Positions 45,549-58,697 of a stretch of 64,000 nucleotides of DNA are shown one piece after another (positions within the stretch are counted from its first letter, which is position 1; each line of letters begins with the position of its first letter). A program made the position numbers and the translations under genes. Location: contig CACRSC010000011.1 in NCBI GenBank assembly GCA_902651635.1, positions 701,393-765,392 on the forward strand, in the 5' to 3' direction. The notes under the pieces are model-generated. The model was not told where the DNA came from and searched no databases. It saw nothing but the letters and a program-made list of their open reading frames with translations. The DNA is from Mastigamoeba balamuthi. Lineage: Eukaryota; Evosea; Mastigamoebida; Mastigamoebidae.

Positions 45549-48500
45549 CTATGTGTGCTTTGCGTGGTCCACGTGGAGGAGCAGGATCTTCAGGCAGGTT
45601 CTGTACAGGGAAGGTGGAATGGATGCTGCATTGCATCCGCTACTGGGGGCATCTGTGATCTTCTCGTAGAACTTGCGCAGGGCCCCCAGGTTGTTTGTGA
45701 GGAGCTCGGTGAAGCTGTCCATGTACTGCTCCTTCTCCCCAGTGACAGCGCCAGTGGACAGCGACTGCAGGAGCTTTGTGACTAACACTAGGCATCTCCT
45801 CAGCTTCTGGTTCGGCGGGGCTGTGCAGTTCGAGTGATGAATAAGTTGTTGCTGGTATGAGGCAGATTTAATTCGCGCGCACTCTTCATGAGGCCGTAGG
45901 ACTCTGGCACGGAGATGGCGACATTGTACAGGCGAAGGAAGAGGAAAGCCCCGACAGAGGACCACATCAGTTTCTCGTCTCTGCCCCACTTGGTCTCCAC
46001 CGACCTGCGGATGGTCGCGCAGATGCTCCTGATCTCCACGGGTATGTCGTCTGCCGAGAGGAAGATCTGCGTGGCGAACTTCTGCGTGGTGAGGCACAGC
46101 TGCAGCATGTTGAGGCTCAGGTCTCCCTCGGACTGCCCATCCTCCAGCTTGTCCGGGTCGACCTCGTATTGCCCGTCGTTGTACAGCGGCACGCTGACGA
46201 CCTTGCCCCTCTGGGCAGCCCTTCTGTTGTCCTCGTCATCCTCTGCGGTGTCCGCCTCCTTCTGCAGCAGCTCCCGGAGCAGCGCTCCGAAGGTGCGGTA
46301 GAGGTACTGTAGGCACACCATCTTCGAGTAGTACTTGAACGCCTTGGTGGCCACGCTGTTGCCCCTGAACAGCACTGTAACACTCGCTGTGAAAGCGTGT
46401 GAGCACCCGAGCGAATTAGTGGATTTGAGTCTCGCATACAGCAGGCGTCCACCTCGTGTTGGATCAGAGCCTCCACAAGCGGGCGTGCGGCTCCATGGTG
46501 CTCGTACGCGTACACCATTGCTTTGGCAACCTCGTCTGCTTCGGTAACTTGGCACCTGTCCACAACGCCCAGCGCAAACGAGAAGCCGCTTTCGCTGTCT
46601 CTCTTGATTACCTGAGCGAATATGAATGCCGTGTGGCCGAGAAGATGGCGCACCGATCCAATGTCAATTGCGTCCTCGGGAATATTGGCGTTGCTAGGCT
46701 CCTTGCATGGGAAGAAGCGGGCCATGTCTTCTGGAGACTCGAGTTCGACCATGCGGCGTCCACCCCTTTTTCTGCGCCTCGCATAGAACAGCACAGCCAG
46801 GACGGCTAACAGAGCTGAACCTCCGAGGCCAATGCTGAGGCCCAAAATGAGCGGTAGGCTGTTCTCCTCCGTTATCTCCTTCATGCACTTGAGCGCGATA
46901 GTCCCGTTGCGGCACAAGCATAGCCCAGAATCGGGTAGGCAGACGCCTTCGCCACACTTGATGGCTGCACAGTCGACGGTAAGCGAGAAAGACTGCGCAC
47001 TCGACTCAGCACTCTCCATTCCGTTGAAGATGCGTAGAGACCACAAGTAAGGCACTTTGAGATGCAGTAGCGCTGAATGGGGAGACGATGTGAGTGAGTG
47101 GAGGAGCCAACTTTCCTTACAGTTTCTGGGAATGTCGGTCAGGCGGATGCTTGTCGCCGACGCTGGTACAGCATAGTCGATGAGGACATCCGTTGCATTG
47201 TCGAGCGTCTTGTTCGCCTCCCAGATGCCAATGGTTGCGGAGTAGACCTGCTCCTTTACTCGACACTCGCCCCATACGATGGCTTTCCACCGGAATTCGG
47301 TCCCTAAGACAAACGCTCAGCTGAGAGTGTCACTATATGGAAGGGCGCACGACCGTGCGCGACGCTCTCGTTCATCGGAGAGAGGGGAACAGGAGGCAAC
47401 GGGTGCTTGCAAACGAACACGTTTCGGTATAGCCTGTTTATGCTGACCCGTTCATCGTCGTTGTACACGTCAACAGTCCAAAACCAGCTGCCGACTGGCA
47501 CGCGAATCTCTCTGAACACTGGTCCATTTGTACTAACGGTTTCCGCCAGACTCTTCGATGCCGCGACCTCCAGCGAATCGGAGCTGCTTCCTATGAGAAG
47601 CTACGGGCCATCTGTGAGCGATAGTGGAATGTGGGCCAGTGCCACTCTGGCGTACCTCGTAGCGAGACCTCTGTCTCTTGGTGCAGTTGGAGCCGAACCA
47701 CGCCGGGGCCAACGAGATGAAAGACAGCTGAACGGCGGTCTCGTTCAACGCTGTGAAGTAGTGGTCCAAGTCCATTGGCCTGGAGTATGGTATTCAATCA
47801 GGTGAGGTGCCTAAACTTCGAAGACGGTGATACCTGCTCGGAACAGCGCTCTCTGGCGGGGACGTGTAGCAGTACGAAAACAATGTTATCGGCGATTTTA
47901 GCCTCAGCTCTCCGCTGATGGAAACCACATACCACTGGTACAGCCCCTCCGGCACCCGGACCTGCGCTGTGTCTCCTTGGAATATGCCCTGGAAAACTGC
48001 CCGTTCGGAACCCTCGGGAATCAGGAAGAGCTGTGTGCCGACCTCGTCTCGGCTATCTGGAGCCATAAGGTCAGGCAAAAGAAGATGGTGGTCTTCGATA
48101 TACCGCAGCTTCCACCTTTGTCGTCGAGTTTCCATTTGAAGGTCACTCTGTTTCCCGTTACCACAGTCCCGTTCTCTGGGATGAGAGTGCTGACTCCCCG
48201 AGGAGGCCAAGGAATGCACACCTCGAAGCTGCGCATTCGTGAGGTTTGAAGAGCGTGCGCTGAGCTTATTTGTATGCTTACCTACTGTTGCTGGAGGCCT
48301 GCCAATACCGGCTGCTCTGGACAATGCTCCATGTGTACAGACCCCGGGTCAGATTATACTTCACGAACTTGTCCCCTGCTGCAATCAGCCTTCTTGCGAC
48401 ACAGTCGCCGCTGCCAGAGAATACCAGGAGTTCTGTCGAGACGATAGCCCCGCAGGACTCTGGGCTCTGCTCAACCTCCCACCGCAGCGTCACGCCACCA

Positions 48501-51500
48501 GTTGTGTCTCCAGCGGATCCCCTTGCAACATTGAAATCACCGACAGAATGCAGCGAGGGCCTCATTGGCCGCAGTGGCTTGCATATTTCGAACTGGGCGG
48601 TATAGCTCCGAGGAGAGCTGTGATTGTAAGCACCGAGGGCAACAACGCTCCAGCTGTACTTTCCAGCCTCTGTCTCCCTGAATCGCATTGTCGAGGTTGC
48701 TGATTCGGAAGTGACTGACGTGCCGTTGGAGAACGTTACTGCCACGAGGAATCGTGGTGCACCCCCGCCGCAGCTCTCTCCTGGATCATTAAGAGCCCAC
48801 GAAAGAGACGTCGGAGTATCCACAACAATTTCGGAGGCGGGAGAGAGGGAAGACGGCGGCGAAGGCTCTCTCGGCTGACACACGACAATGTCCCGCTGCA
48901 CAGTCGTTCGATTTGGCCCGTTGCTTGCGGTGATGATAACGCTGTGCAGACCGGAGGAGATCCCGGAGAGAGCCAGAGAAGTCTCAGTCCACGACACTCC
49001 GTGCATGATTCCCGACACAGATACGGTTACGCCCTTGTCCTGCACACAGTCGCTCCCTATCGGGATGTCAATACTGACAATAGATGTGAATAAGAGCCGC
49101 ACATCCGTGTGTTGTCCAGGAGATGCTGACCGGGGGAACATATTGGGGTGCTGGATCGAATTCCACAGCCACTTGGGACGGTATGCACACCCTGACCTGT
49201 CGTCGTGCGCTCGTTGTTGAAAGCACAGTGTTGTCCACAGAAACGGCCCACAAGTGCAGGCCCTCGGAGAGGGCCACAACAGCGGATGTCACGTTGCTGC
49301 CGAAGCTGTGCCGCACGCTGTCAACAGTGAGGTTCACGTAGCAGCTCGTCCTGTTGCAGCTCTCGCCACATGAGGGCGGGTCCCACGAGAACATCACGTC
49401 CCTCGAGTACGTGAGGAGCCTGTCCTCTGGGCTAAGCATAACCGCCTCCTGATCCGAAGACTCAGTGATGAAGACTCGAGGGAGGGAGCTCGCTTGCCTG
49501 TGGAGCTCTCGGGACGCAGTCTGCTCTGTACCGGATGATCCGCTGGCTGGAAGTCACGTTCTCGAGCCCGTTTGAGGCGATGACGACCACCGACCACGAC
49601 CCTGGGAGAAGGTGGATAACTTCAGTCATTTGCTGTTCTGGGAGCACTGTCCTCCGAGTCTCAGTCCCATTTGACACGACGACAGTAAACGAGTTCTTGC
49701 TCCTGGTGGTCTCGATGCACGGCTTCCCCCAGCTCTCAATTGTCCAGGAGACCATCACATCCGAGCTGTTGCTCGTCATAACGTCCTTGTCCGGGAAAAC
49801 GAAGCGAACGTGCGCAGGGCTCCTCCGCTTGCAGAAGACAATAGTCTTCGGTATGCTGGACGGTGAGTCTGCCGAGTGTCAGAACAAGTTATTTGAGTCC
49901 GAATCCGTGTACCCATGTAGCCGTTGTTTGAGACAACAGTCAGGTTCCAGAAGCCCTCGGCGAGGAAGGTGTCCTGGGTAAAAGAGAGAGTATCTGATGC
50001 AAAGGAGTACTTGACTGCCTCAAAAGTTGAGTTCCACGGCGTCCACACTATCGCGTGCGCCAGCACAGGTCGCGGTCGAACGCACGAGTGTCCCAGAGAC
50101 GCAATCCTCCACTTAACGGTTGGTATCCTGGGGCATCCGGTTATTCGCACTGCGTGTGTATCTGTCCTCACATTGTTGCAATGGATGCAACCGGCTCCTC
50201 GATGACAGGAGTTGAGGGCCGACTCGGAATGCATAACTCAAACTCCGCCGAGACGGAGTTTGTGAGCCTTCCGTTGGAAATCTGCATCGGGAGTCAGAGA
50301 AAAGGAGAACGGGCAGTCGTTCGGTGAGCCAAGTGGTGTGGATGCCATTCTCGTCGAGCGAAACCTCCTGAGCGGTCCGACTCGTTTGAAACTTGATCAC
50401 CCTGGACGGAGTCACGACAGTCAGGTTGTACGTAATCCGCGTTCCTTCGCAGCAGATTCCAGTCTCCCCCGGGACCTGCGGCTTGCTGAGACCCTAGCTG
50501 TAATTGGATAGCACAGCGCACCCACGAGAAGTTCCTGAAGGGAGCAGTGACGAAATCCAGCGGGGCACTGATCGACGGACGGCCAGGAGCCACGTCGATG
50601 CAATCTGGAGCAAACACTCAGTTTGGTGGTGTGGGCTGATAAGGCTGTGCAGTGCGCACATCGGAATGAGGTAGAGTCGGAGGCACTCCTGCCGTTGTTT
50701 GAGTGTGCCACGACACTCCAGTACACTTTCCCAGCAGAGGCGAGGAAGGACTGTGGCAGAAGGAAGGTCATCTCGGTTTGCTCTGCTCGAAGTGAGTGGA
50801 TCTTGTTCAGTTCACTCCTGGATAGGGGAAGGGCCTACTCTGAGAGAAGGACGGAGGGTCTGTGTATCCCCACGACACCACAAAGAACCCCGCTGGTTGT
50901 GTCGCGTTGCAGGTGTTTCCCCACTCCGGCTGCTTCCACGTGAGAGTCACTGCAGTGATCTGAGTCCCAGTTCTGTCTGTATCAGCGTCCGAGTGCTCAC
51001 CAGGGCCGTAGGCGACAGACAGCGACGGCGCGACGAGTACAGGGGCTGCCGGGGAGGACACTGCGCAGACGGAGAAGTTCGCCCACAGGCTCGGCGCGCC
51101 GCCTGTGAGGGTGACGCGCCACCAGTACATCCCCTCCTGCAGCGCCATCTGCGGGTCGATTCTTGTCTCGTTTGTCATGCGCTCCCGGACCAGCTGACCT
51201 CTCGCATTGTACAGCTGGAACGCGTAGAGGAGCGGCTCCGAGGAGCCGCAGGAGAACCCCATGTCGGGCTCGCTCCACGCGAACTCCTGCTGGAGCACCG
51301 TGGTCAGCTCTCCGCAGCACGGCCGTACAGGACTCGGCGTCCCCGGAGGCCTCCTGACGCAGAACTGGGCGACGCTGGAGACCACCTGGTCGCCCGGCCC
51401 GCCCCGCGACGTGGCGCTGACGACCCGCCAGAACCACCAGGGCCTGTCCCTGCTGTTGGGGACCAGGGCGGCCAGCAGGCTGCCGCAGGAGGAGCCGCCC

Positions 51501-52441
51501 GAGCACGAGGAGCCCGGGCCTGCCTTCTGGCGGAGGTCGGGCGAGGACCACGCGGAGTCGGACGGGGACTCGGAGGCCATGAGGGCCTCGACGTAGTGGG
51601 CGCTGGCCTTGCACTGAGGCTCAGTCATGGCCTCGTTCCACGACCACTGGAACTGCACCGAGGCAGAGTCGGGGCTCGTGGCTGTCGCCGACACAAGGCT
51701 CGCGAGGCCAGGGTACAGCGGCGACACGGGCGTCATCCAGTCCTTGCATGCATAGCTGTACTTCACTGTGTGGGGTGGGGTGGGGAGAAGCCGTCGGTGA
51801 ACTTCGGAATGGTGGCAGCGGGTACCAGTCAGAGCGTAGATCGTCCCCGTCAGACAGCCGTCGAACTTGGTCCACATCTGCTGGCCAGGGGGATAGGAGA
51901 GCATCGGTAGCTCGTCGTCGCCAAAGAGCAGGGGCGCAGTCAGCTTCCTGCGGGGGTGAGGGCTCCGGGGTGAGAGCGGGTGCGGCACAGCCCCACTCGG
52001 ACTGAAGCACCTCATCACCCATTGGTCGCTGCCCCGCTCGTCGCCGTGGTGCACGTCCACATCTGTGCACCCTCTCTGCTTGTTGGTGTCCACGCACAGG
52101 TAGTAGGGCTTGGTGCGCGTCGTGAGGCTCCTGCGGGGGGTCCGCCGCCCCAGAGACGTCCGTCAGTGCAAGGCAGGAGAACCAGTTCTCCGGGGGCTGC
52201 TCACGGGGCCTCTACGGTGAAGACGTTGGTGACCGGCCGAGGCAGGGGCACCCACTCGTTGAACCGCATGAGGGGCCTCGCTTCGCAGTCCCTTTTGTTG
52301 GTAATGCCATACTGAAAAAGAGCCGCGCACGGAAACATGTGAGCCCCAGGGGCCAGGGAGGACTGGAGGGCAACAGCGCACAGAGTACTCCCAAGAGCAC
52401 ACGGCTGCCACGTAGCATGCGAGCACGAGCTCCGTCCGCAT
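45549..52441 (-). CDS. Very large receptor-like membrane protein with cytoplasmic RasGAP domain
   Basis: Exon 1 (52364-52441) encodes a signal peptide (MRTELVLACYVAAVCSW) and splices in phase to YGITNKRDCEARPLMRFNEW. Many short exons follow, encoding a long ectodomain of repeats of about 100 residues with a W, a GESCG-, PESCG- or GKPC-type Cys and a closing GxYxWSV strand, like fibronectin-III or Ig folds, with numerous N-glycosylation sites. Near the end an EGF-like module (CGEGVCLPDSGLCLCRNG) precedes one TM helix (LPLILGLSIGLGGSALLAVL) and a basic stop-transfer stretch. The cytoplasmic part has LFRGNSVATKAFKYYSKMV, TIRRSVETKW and GAFLFLRLYNVAISVPESYG, the signatures of a RasGAP domain. A separate arginine finger is not certain. 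Exon borders in the ectodomain are only partly resolved. Confidence 0.75.
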
Positions 52442-52966
52442 GGCTGAAGGCGCACGGTGCGGGAGGGGGCTGCTGCCTGTGCGCGCGGGAAAGCTGAGTG
52501 CGAGCCTATGGGTCGAAGAAGCGCGTTTGGTGGTGTGGGGTGGCGGTTGGGCCCGTCGGTGCAAAAAGCGATTGGTGGCAGAACGGCGTCAGCGGTGACT
52601 CGCTCCGAGAACCAGCCCCACGCCAGTATTGCCCTTGGCTCTTGTGAGTGTCGCTAACCACTGAGGAGCAGGATGGGGCCGTCGGGGTCACAAGCCTCGG
52701 AGTTGGAAACATGTCACTACCTGACCGAGGATGTGTGCAGGCGCGTTGCGATCCTGCCAGAGTGGAAAGGTAGGACCACAGGCATTGACTGGGGCGGCAT
52801 GCTCGTCACTCCGAGCTTGCTACCACGAACCCCTGCCAATTTGATGTGCAGGGCTGGCTGCTCGTTCCTCACCCGCACGGTTCCACTTCTGGATTGCCGC
52901 CAGGAACGACGACCGTTCAAAGTCGCGAGGCCTCTAAAGATAAAAAGAGTTCTTTCATAACAGTTG
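52442..52966. other. Spacer between the RasGAP receptor and the multi-TM gene
   Basis: GC-rich left part and AT-richer right part (52900-52965). No gene was recognised. Confidence 0.5.
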
Positions 52967-55081
52967 TTAAGGCTTCTCTTGCTGTGCAGGCGCTGAGCTG
53001 TCCTCAACAGGCTTTGGCTGCTGTAGCACCGCTGCAGGCGCACTCACGTCCTCTGCCAGTGTCAGGTCATCGCCAGGCTCCGCGACCACAGCCCGCTCCG
53101 GGGCTGGCGCCGGGTTCTCTGCAGCGTGCGGCTCCTCTGGGGCGGCCGCACGGCGCCCCATGGGACCGGATCGGTGCAGCGCAACGACGCCTGGCGAGTT
53201 TACGGACCCCATCGGGCTGGGCGACATGGACGGTATCGCCAGGCCCTCGGGCTGCGCGGGCGCGGGCTCGCCCCTGAGGACGTCGTCCACCACCGCACTG
53301 GCGGCCGCGACGGGGACCGCGGGGTCGGCGATGCCCGGCGACGGGGAGATGCTCTCGCTCTTCTTGAGCGTGTTGAAGAGCAGCCGCTTGCGCTCGTCGT
53401 CCGACTGCTGGACGGGCTCGGGCGCGGCTGCGAGCGGATGGCGGGCGCCGAACCAGAGGAAGAAGTGGTACGAGAAGAGCGGGATCAGGGGCCCCGGGAA
53501 GATGTTGTTCACGATGATCTGCACGGTGAAGGGCATCAGGAGCTGCAGGAGCCCCACGCAGCTGCGCGAGCCCGCGAGGAAGTAGACGGCGGCGCCGGCG
53601 ACGACGAAGAGGACGACGAGGATGGACCAGCTGACGATCGAGCGGAGCCAGACGCAGAGGCCGCGCGCGTCGCTGCGCCTGCAGTGCCAGTTCCAGCGGA
53701 AGGCGTGGCGGTAGACGTTGAGGAAGATCGACTTGATGATCAGCACGATGAGGGCCGTCAGCGTCAGCGAGGCCAGCGTCGTGCGCAGTATGCGGCTCTC
53801 GGCGCAGACGATCTGCTGCGTGCGCTGGATCTGCACAAACCACACGGTGACCATCAGGAACTGGAACAGGATGTTGACGATCGTCGCCGTCACGCGCTCT
53901 CCCCTCGGCAGAACCTCCCCGTACTCGGGGGAGAAGATCCAGAAGAAGTCGTGCGTCCCCAAGTACCACCTGCGCTCGCAGCGTTCATCAGTGTTCGAGC
54001 GAGTGAAGAGAGGAAGGGCCCGGGGATTGGGGAGTGGTGACTGGAGAGCAGGAAATGGAGCGGAGAAGCAGTGAGAGCCCGGACGGCACCTGAACAGCGT
54101 CTCATAGGGCACGTCGATGATGGAGAGGCGCTTGCCGCAGCAGCCCGCACGGGCGTCGTGGAAGAACCCTCGGAACCCGGGCTCCGTGGCAACGAAGCGG
54201 TCCCACTCCTCGCGCTGCTGCTGCGCGGCGCCCTCGTAGTCGGGCTGCTGCTGCCCCTTGCACCTGCGCCGCACCTGCATGACCATCGCCCACGCAGCGA
54301 ACCCCAGCGCGACGCTGCCCCCGACGGCCACGGTGATCGAGATCTCCCGCAGGCACGAGTGCGACAGCCCCAGCGTCGCCTGCGCATAGGGAGGGAGGCG
54401 GAGGAAGCAGAGTCAATTGGGAGCGCCACGGGGGGCGGAGGAGGAGGGGAGTGGGTAGGGCTGCGCGCTGTGCCTTGATGTCGAGGGTCACGTTGCCGTG
54501 CGAGGCCGTGATGAGCAGGTAGAACGGCGTGCGGACGAAGAGCGTCGCCGAGCCCTTGGAGACGCCGGGCAGCAGGTCGTACTCCTGGTACAGCGACGTG
54601 ATCACCGGCACCGGCGTCGATCCCGTCTTCTCGTACGCCGACATCTGCGATCAACAGACGCGAACCCGCGCAAATTCCAATTCGAATTCGGGGCCAAATC
54701 AATCGCATGACGTCAGGGAGTCGACAGGCGCGACCGCTCGGCTGGGCGGTGGTCCTCCCCTGGGCCCAATGGCGTTACCTGGAACGGTGTGAGGATGAAG
54801 AGGCTGTATGACGCCGAGTCCGGCATCGACGTCGTCGCGTTCACGCGCCACGTCACCGCCCAGTTGTACTCGCGGGGCTCGAGCCGCGCGCGCACGAAGA
54901 CCAGGGGCGAGCCGGACACGGCCGAGACGGTGACGCCAGACGCGTTGAACGAGCACTTGGACGCGGACCAGACGGGCTCGAGGTCGAGGCCCGGCGGCGC
55001 CCCGCAGGCCGCGCGGGCGCACGCGAGGACGAGGGCCGCGGCGCGGAGCAGGTGCGCGAGGGGGCGGGGCGGGGAGGGCAT
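52967..55081 (-). CDS. Multi-pass membrane protein with signal peptide and ectodomain
   Basis: Exons 54779-55081, 54474-54644, 54090-54379 and 52967-53969 join in phase to 588 residues; the second intron appears to use a GC donor (CAAG|gcacag). The first exon begins with a signal peptide (HLLRAAALVLACARAACG) and a small ectodomain follows. Five hydrophobic segments are visible: ITVAVGGSVALGFAAWAMV, IVNILFQFLMVTVWFV, TLASLTLTALIVLIIKSIF, WSILVVLFVVAGAAVYFLA and LLQLLMPFTVQIIVNNIF, the last continuing into a further hydrophobic LFSYHFFLWF. The C-terminal 130 residues are Pro/Ala-rich and cytoplasmic in character. No family was recognised; a channel or receptor is possible. GATATT lies 76 bp upstream of the start. 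Confidence 0.7.
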
Positions 55082-55354
55082 GGGCGGTGTTGTGCAGGTC
55101 TGTTGCACAACCGGAGAGTGAGTGTTACGGGAGTGAGACCTTGCGGATTCGTGAGAGATATTGGTACTGCAGATTTTCTCAGAATGCTGATGCGCAGATT
55201 TGGATCTGTGTGACGCGCGACCGCACGCACGGGTCCCCCGTTGCGGTCGCCTCGGCATCCGCGCTGTCGCGTTTGGTTGCGGGTGGGGCTTTCTTCTCGG
55301 GTCTGAGATTTTTGCCGGGAAGGGAGCAGCGGTTATTGTTTGAGACTGCTCAAA

Positions 55355-57455
55355 ATGGGAGCAGCATTCGCTCACCGCGCAGCCTCTGCAGTAATTCTCG
55401 CTCTACTACGGTGCGCTGTTGTGTCTGCGGTGTGCTATGATCGCAACGCCACCGGTACGGGCATTCCTTCTCCCGCAGGCGGGTGGGCAGCTGCGCACTT
55501 GCTGATGAGAAGGGCCGGCAGGCTCTTACCACATCGAAAACGACGCTGGCTACGTCGAGTTGGCGACCAGGGTGAACGGGCCCAGTGCCCAGTGGCGCAT
55601 CAGGAGCGCGTGCTTCATGGCGCGCTTTGACGGCGGCACCTCGGTGGTCAGCGTCAGCTTGTACCTCGATACCAATTCGAACTCGCGCCCCGGGATACGC
55701 TTTGCCCAGAGCTTCATCGGTTTCGAAGCACAGAACCATGCTCGCGCGTTCTTACAGACCCGCAGTGGCTACGTACGATAGAGGGTTCTTCTATGCCGAC
55801 CTGTCGCAGTTCGACTTTGTCATCGACGTGCCGTCGGTGTGGCTGGGAATCAGGCAGGTGGGGATAGACCATGTGATCTACTGGTCGGATGAAACCTGGA
55901 CAGGAAGAACACTATGGAGGACAATCACCCTCGAATGGAAGACACCACCAGCAGCCAGAGAGCTGATTGTGGTGGCCACAACTGTCAGTGGTATGTTTTA
56001 TCGGTCTGCTTCCTTGCCTCTGTCCTGAGCGACTCGTTCTTTCAGAGTGTGTGAGATGTGCCCTGTGTGAAAAATCATCATGCCGCTCATGTATTCCGGG
56101 AAGTGAGCTCATCAATTCCAGCTGCGTGGAATGTGCCAACGGTACATGGAGCCCTGGTGGGTCTGGACTCTGCCAAGGTGAGCATGATAGACAGTGTTTC
56201 TGATCTCATACAGATGTTGCAGGTGTTAGCCCAGTGGAGCACTGCACCCTCTATAACAAGGGAACTGGTGCATGCCTCCGGTGTATGCCACAGTTCATCC
56301 TCGGTGATGATGGGAACTGTTCGGAGTGTCCAGCAGATTGTGTGCATTGCGAGGGATCTCATTCTTGCATTTGTTCGGAGGGCTATGAGTATAACAGCAC
56401 AATTGAATCATGCCTAGCCTGCAGTGAAAACACATGGAGTACAGGAGGAAGATGTTATCGTATGTACCTCCTTCCTATTGCTGGGCATCTGCTGATCCGT
56501 ATCAGATTGTATGAGATCAAACTGTTCAGTTTGTAATTCGACAAATGGACAATGTTCAGTCTGTGATCGCGCCTTTCAGATTGTGAAGGGTGAGTGCTCT
56601 CCCTGCTCATCAAGCAGCTGGAGCGATGGCAAAGAACCTTGCAAGGGTAAGTTGCCCCATTTTCACGTGACTTAAAAAGCAACAGAGGTCGATGGCTGTT
56701 ATCGTCTATCAGTAAGTGATGGGCTTTGTTTTGAGTGCAAGCCATCCTATGGATTGAACGGTGGAGAATGTCTCAATTGCAGTGGAAATTTGTGGTCCAA
56801 TGGGACAACAGAGTGCCTTAGTATAAGTCCTTCTAGTTTATCATTATTGACACCTCTTCAGATGGAGATACTCAGAACTGTATTCTGTCCGATCACACCA
56901 ATGGAACGTGTGTTACATGTGATGCTGGGTTCCTTCTCAGACATGGGATATGTGAGATAGATGTTGAAAGTGAGTCGCCCTTGAACAGCAGTGGCAGCAC
57001 TATCAGGGCATCTGGGCATGCTGCTCCTCGAATAAAGCTTCCTTTGGCTGTTTCTGGGGCATTCGTGGCGCTGCTGTTGCTTGCGACTACTAGCATTGTT
57101 GTTGGAGCTCGCATAAGGTAACTGAGGTTTGTTGTTCTGATATTTGACTAGTATCATCAGAATGTTGAGAAATCGTGCAACTATGAGAATGCTTGCTGTA
57201 ACAAACCTTCCTGCACTGCCAATTGAACCTGAGAGTAAGGCTCCAGGCCGAGAAACATCAATTGTTCTACCGTTGGCACCCGGGGATACTGTTGGCCCAG
57301 CACACGTTGTGCCACTGAGCTGGATTGAGAGTAACTCAGAAGCTCTTGCACCGTCGAGTTGGCTTGTATCAGGGGAATCTGCGACTGGTTGTTTGTGTGC
57401 TTCGCATGAGACAGTAGATTCAGTGACACTCGCTTTCTCAATGACATCAAAATAG
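55355..57455 (+). CDS. Cysteine-rich type I membrane protein
   Basis: The start at 55355 gives a signal peptide (AVILALLRCAVVSAVC) followed by a lectin- or laminin-G-like beta domain (GYVELATRVNG; FMARFDGGTSVVSVSLYLDT; WLGIRQVGIDHVIYWSD). After it come four to five cysteine-rich repeats of about 50 residues, roughly one per exon, with the pattern C-x2-C...C-x2-C and a recurring W[ST]xGG or WSNG turn (CVECANGTWSPGG; CLACSENTWSTGG; CSPCSSSSWSDG; CLNCSGNLWSNG). One TM helix (LAVSGAFVALLLLATTSIVV) and a 110-residue tail end at 57455. The repeats resemble furin-like or protist variant-surface-type modules. The 56-57.4 kb part is AT-richer than the surroundings. Exon limits are partly approximate. 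Confidence 0.65.
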
Positions 57456-57523
57456 CAAGTATGAACAATCGCAATTGAATCTCAACCGAATCGTCTTTTT
57501 TCCCCGCATACCGCGCAGGAGCG

Positions 57524-58600
57524 ATGTCGAGACTGGACACTCTCATCGACCTGTTGAAGAAGGGAGAGACCCCTGCGGAGCAGGACGTGCACTGGCTGTG
57601 CGAGCTCGTGAAGGACCTGTCGTGGGAGGAGGGCAACGTGGTCCAGGTCCACCCGCCGGTTGTGATTGCGGGCGACGTCCACGGGCAGCTCGAGGACACC
57701 GTGAGGGCGGTACTCAAGACCGGAGGGTGGCCGCCGCAGCAGCAGTGGCTCTTCCTGGGCGACATGGTCGACCGCGGGCACCACAGCCTCGAGACGGTGC
57801 TGCTGCTCTTTGCGCTCAAGGCGCGGTTCCCCGACAAAGTCACTCTGCTCCGCGGGAACCACGAGTCCCGAGCCATCACCCAGGTCGCGGCTCAATTGCC
57901 ACCGGACCCGACCTGAACGCTGTCTCGCAGGTCTACGGGTTCTACGACGAGGTTGTGAAGAAGTACGGGAGGGCGAGCGCGTGGAGGTGGTGCACCGATG
58001 CCTTTGACATGCTCCCCATCTCGGCTCTGGTCGGTGACAGCGTCTTCTGCGTCCACGGAGGCCTGAGCCCGACGATACCGACCCTCGACAGCATCCAGGC
58101 CATCGTGCGCAAGCGCGAAGTCCCCCTCGTACGATCCCCCGCGATGTCGATGAGCGTCAGGGCCTCACAGCGGACGTCTGTTTCAGGAGGGGTCCATGTG
58201 CGAGTTGCTATGGTCCGACCCCGAGGACATCGACGGGTGGGCCGAGAGCCCCCGCGGTGCCGGCCTGCTCTACGGCGGCGACGTCGTGGCCCAGTGGAAC
58301 CACATCAACAGGCTGGCGCTCGTCGCGCGCGCGCACCAGCTCGCGATGGCGGGCTACGAGTGGAAGTTCGGGCGGACGCTGATCACCGTGTGGTCCGCCC
58401 CCAACTACTGCTACCGCTGCGGCAACCCGGCCTCGGTGTTCTGCCTCGACGAGAACCTCGACTACGACATCCGCATCTTCGAGGCAGCGAGCAGAGAGGT
58501 GTTTCCTCCCCACTCGGTAGCACGCTCGCGCTCACCGCCTCCCTGGGCGACGCAGGGGCGGAGGGGATCGATTCGCACAACGCCTCTGTATTTCCTTTAG
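57524..58600 (+). CDS. PP2A-subfamily Ser/Thr phosphatase, PP6/PP4 type
   Basis: Exons 57524-57883, 57931-58128, 58187-58498 and 58556-58600 give 304 residues, close to 305 for human PP6. Metal-site motifs GDVHGQ, GDMVDRG and GNHESR are intact. [41 protein letters not shown] and [11 protein letters not shown] are the signature of the PP2A/PP4/PP6 group. The 15-codon last exon ends TTPLYFL, comparable with TTPYFL of PP6 and the methylated C-terminal Leu of PP2A. Asp replaces the usual aromatic in the GQ-LED stretch, so it is a somewhat divergent member. It lies 69 bp after the cysteine-rich gene on the same strand. Confidence 0.92.
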
Positions 58601-58697
58601 CACAGAGAGTTGGTGGCAGGCAATTGATCACGACGGCGTTCTCATGGGCGATGCCGAGGTCCTGTGCTCCACACACACTCCGCCGGGGTTGGCTGGG

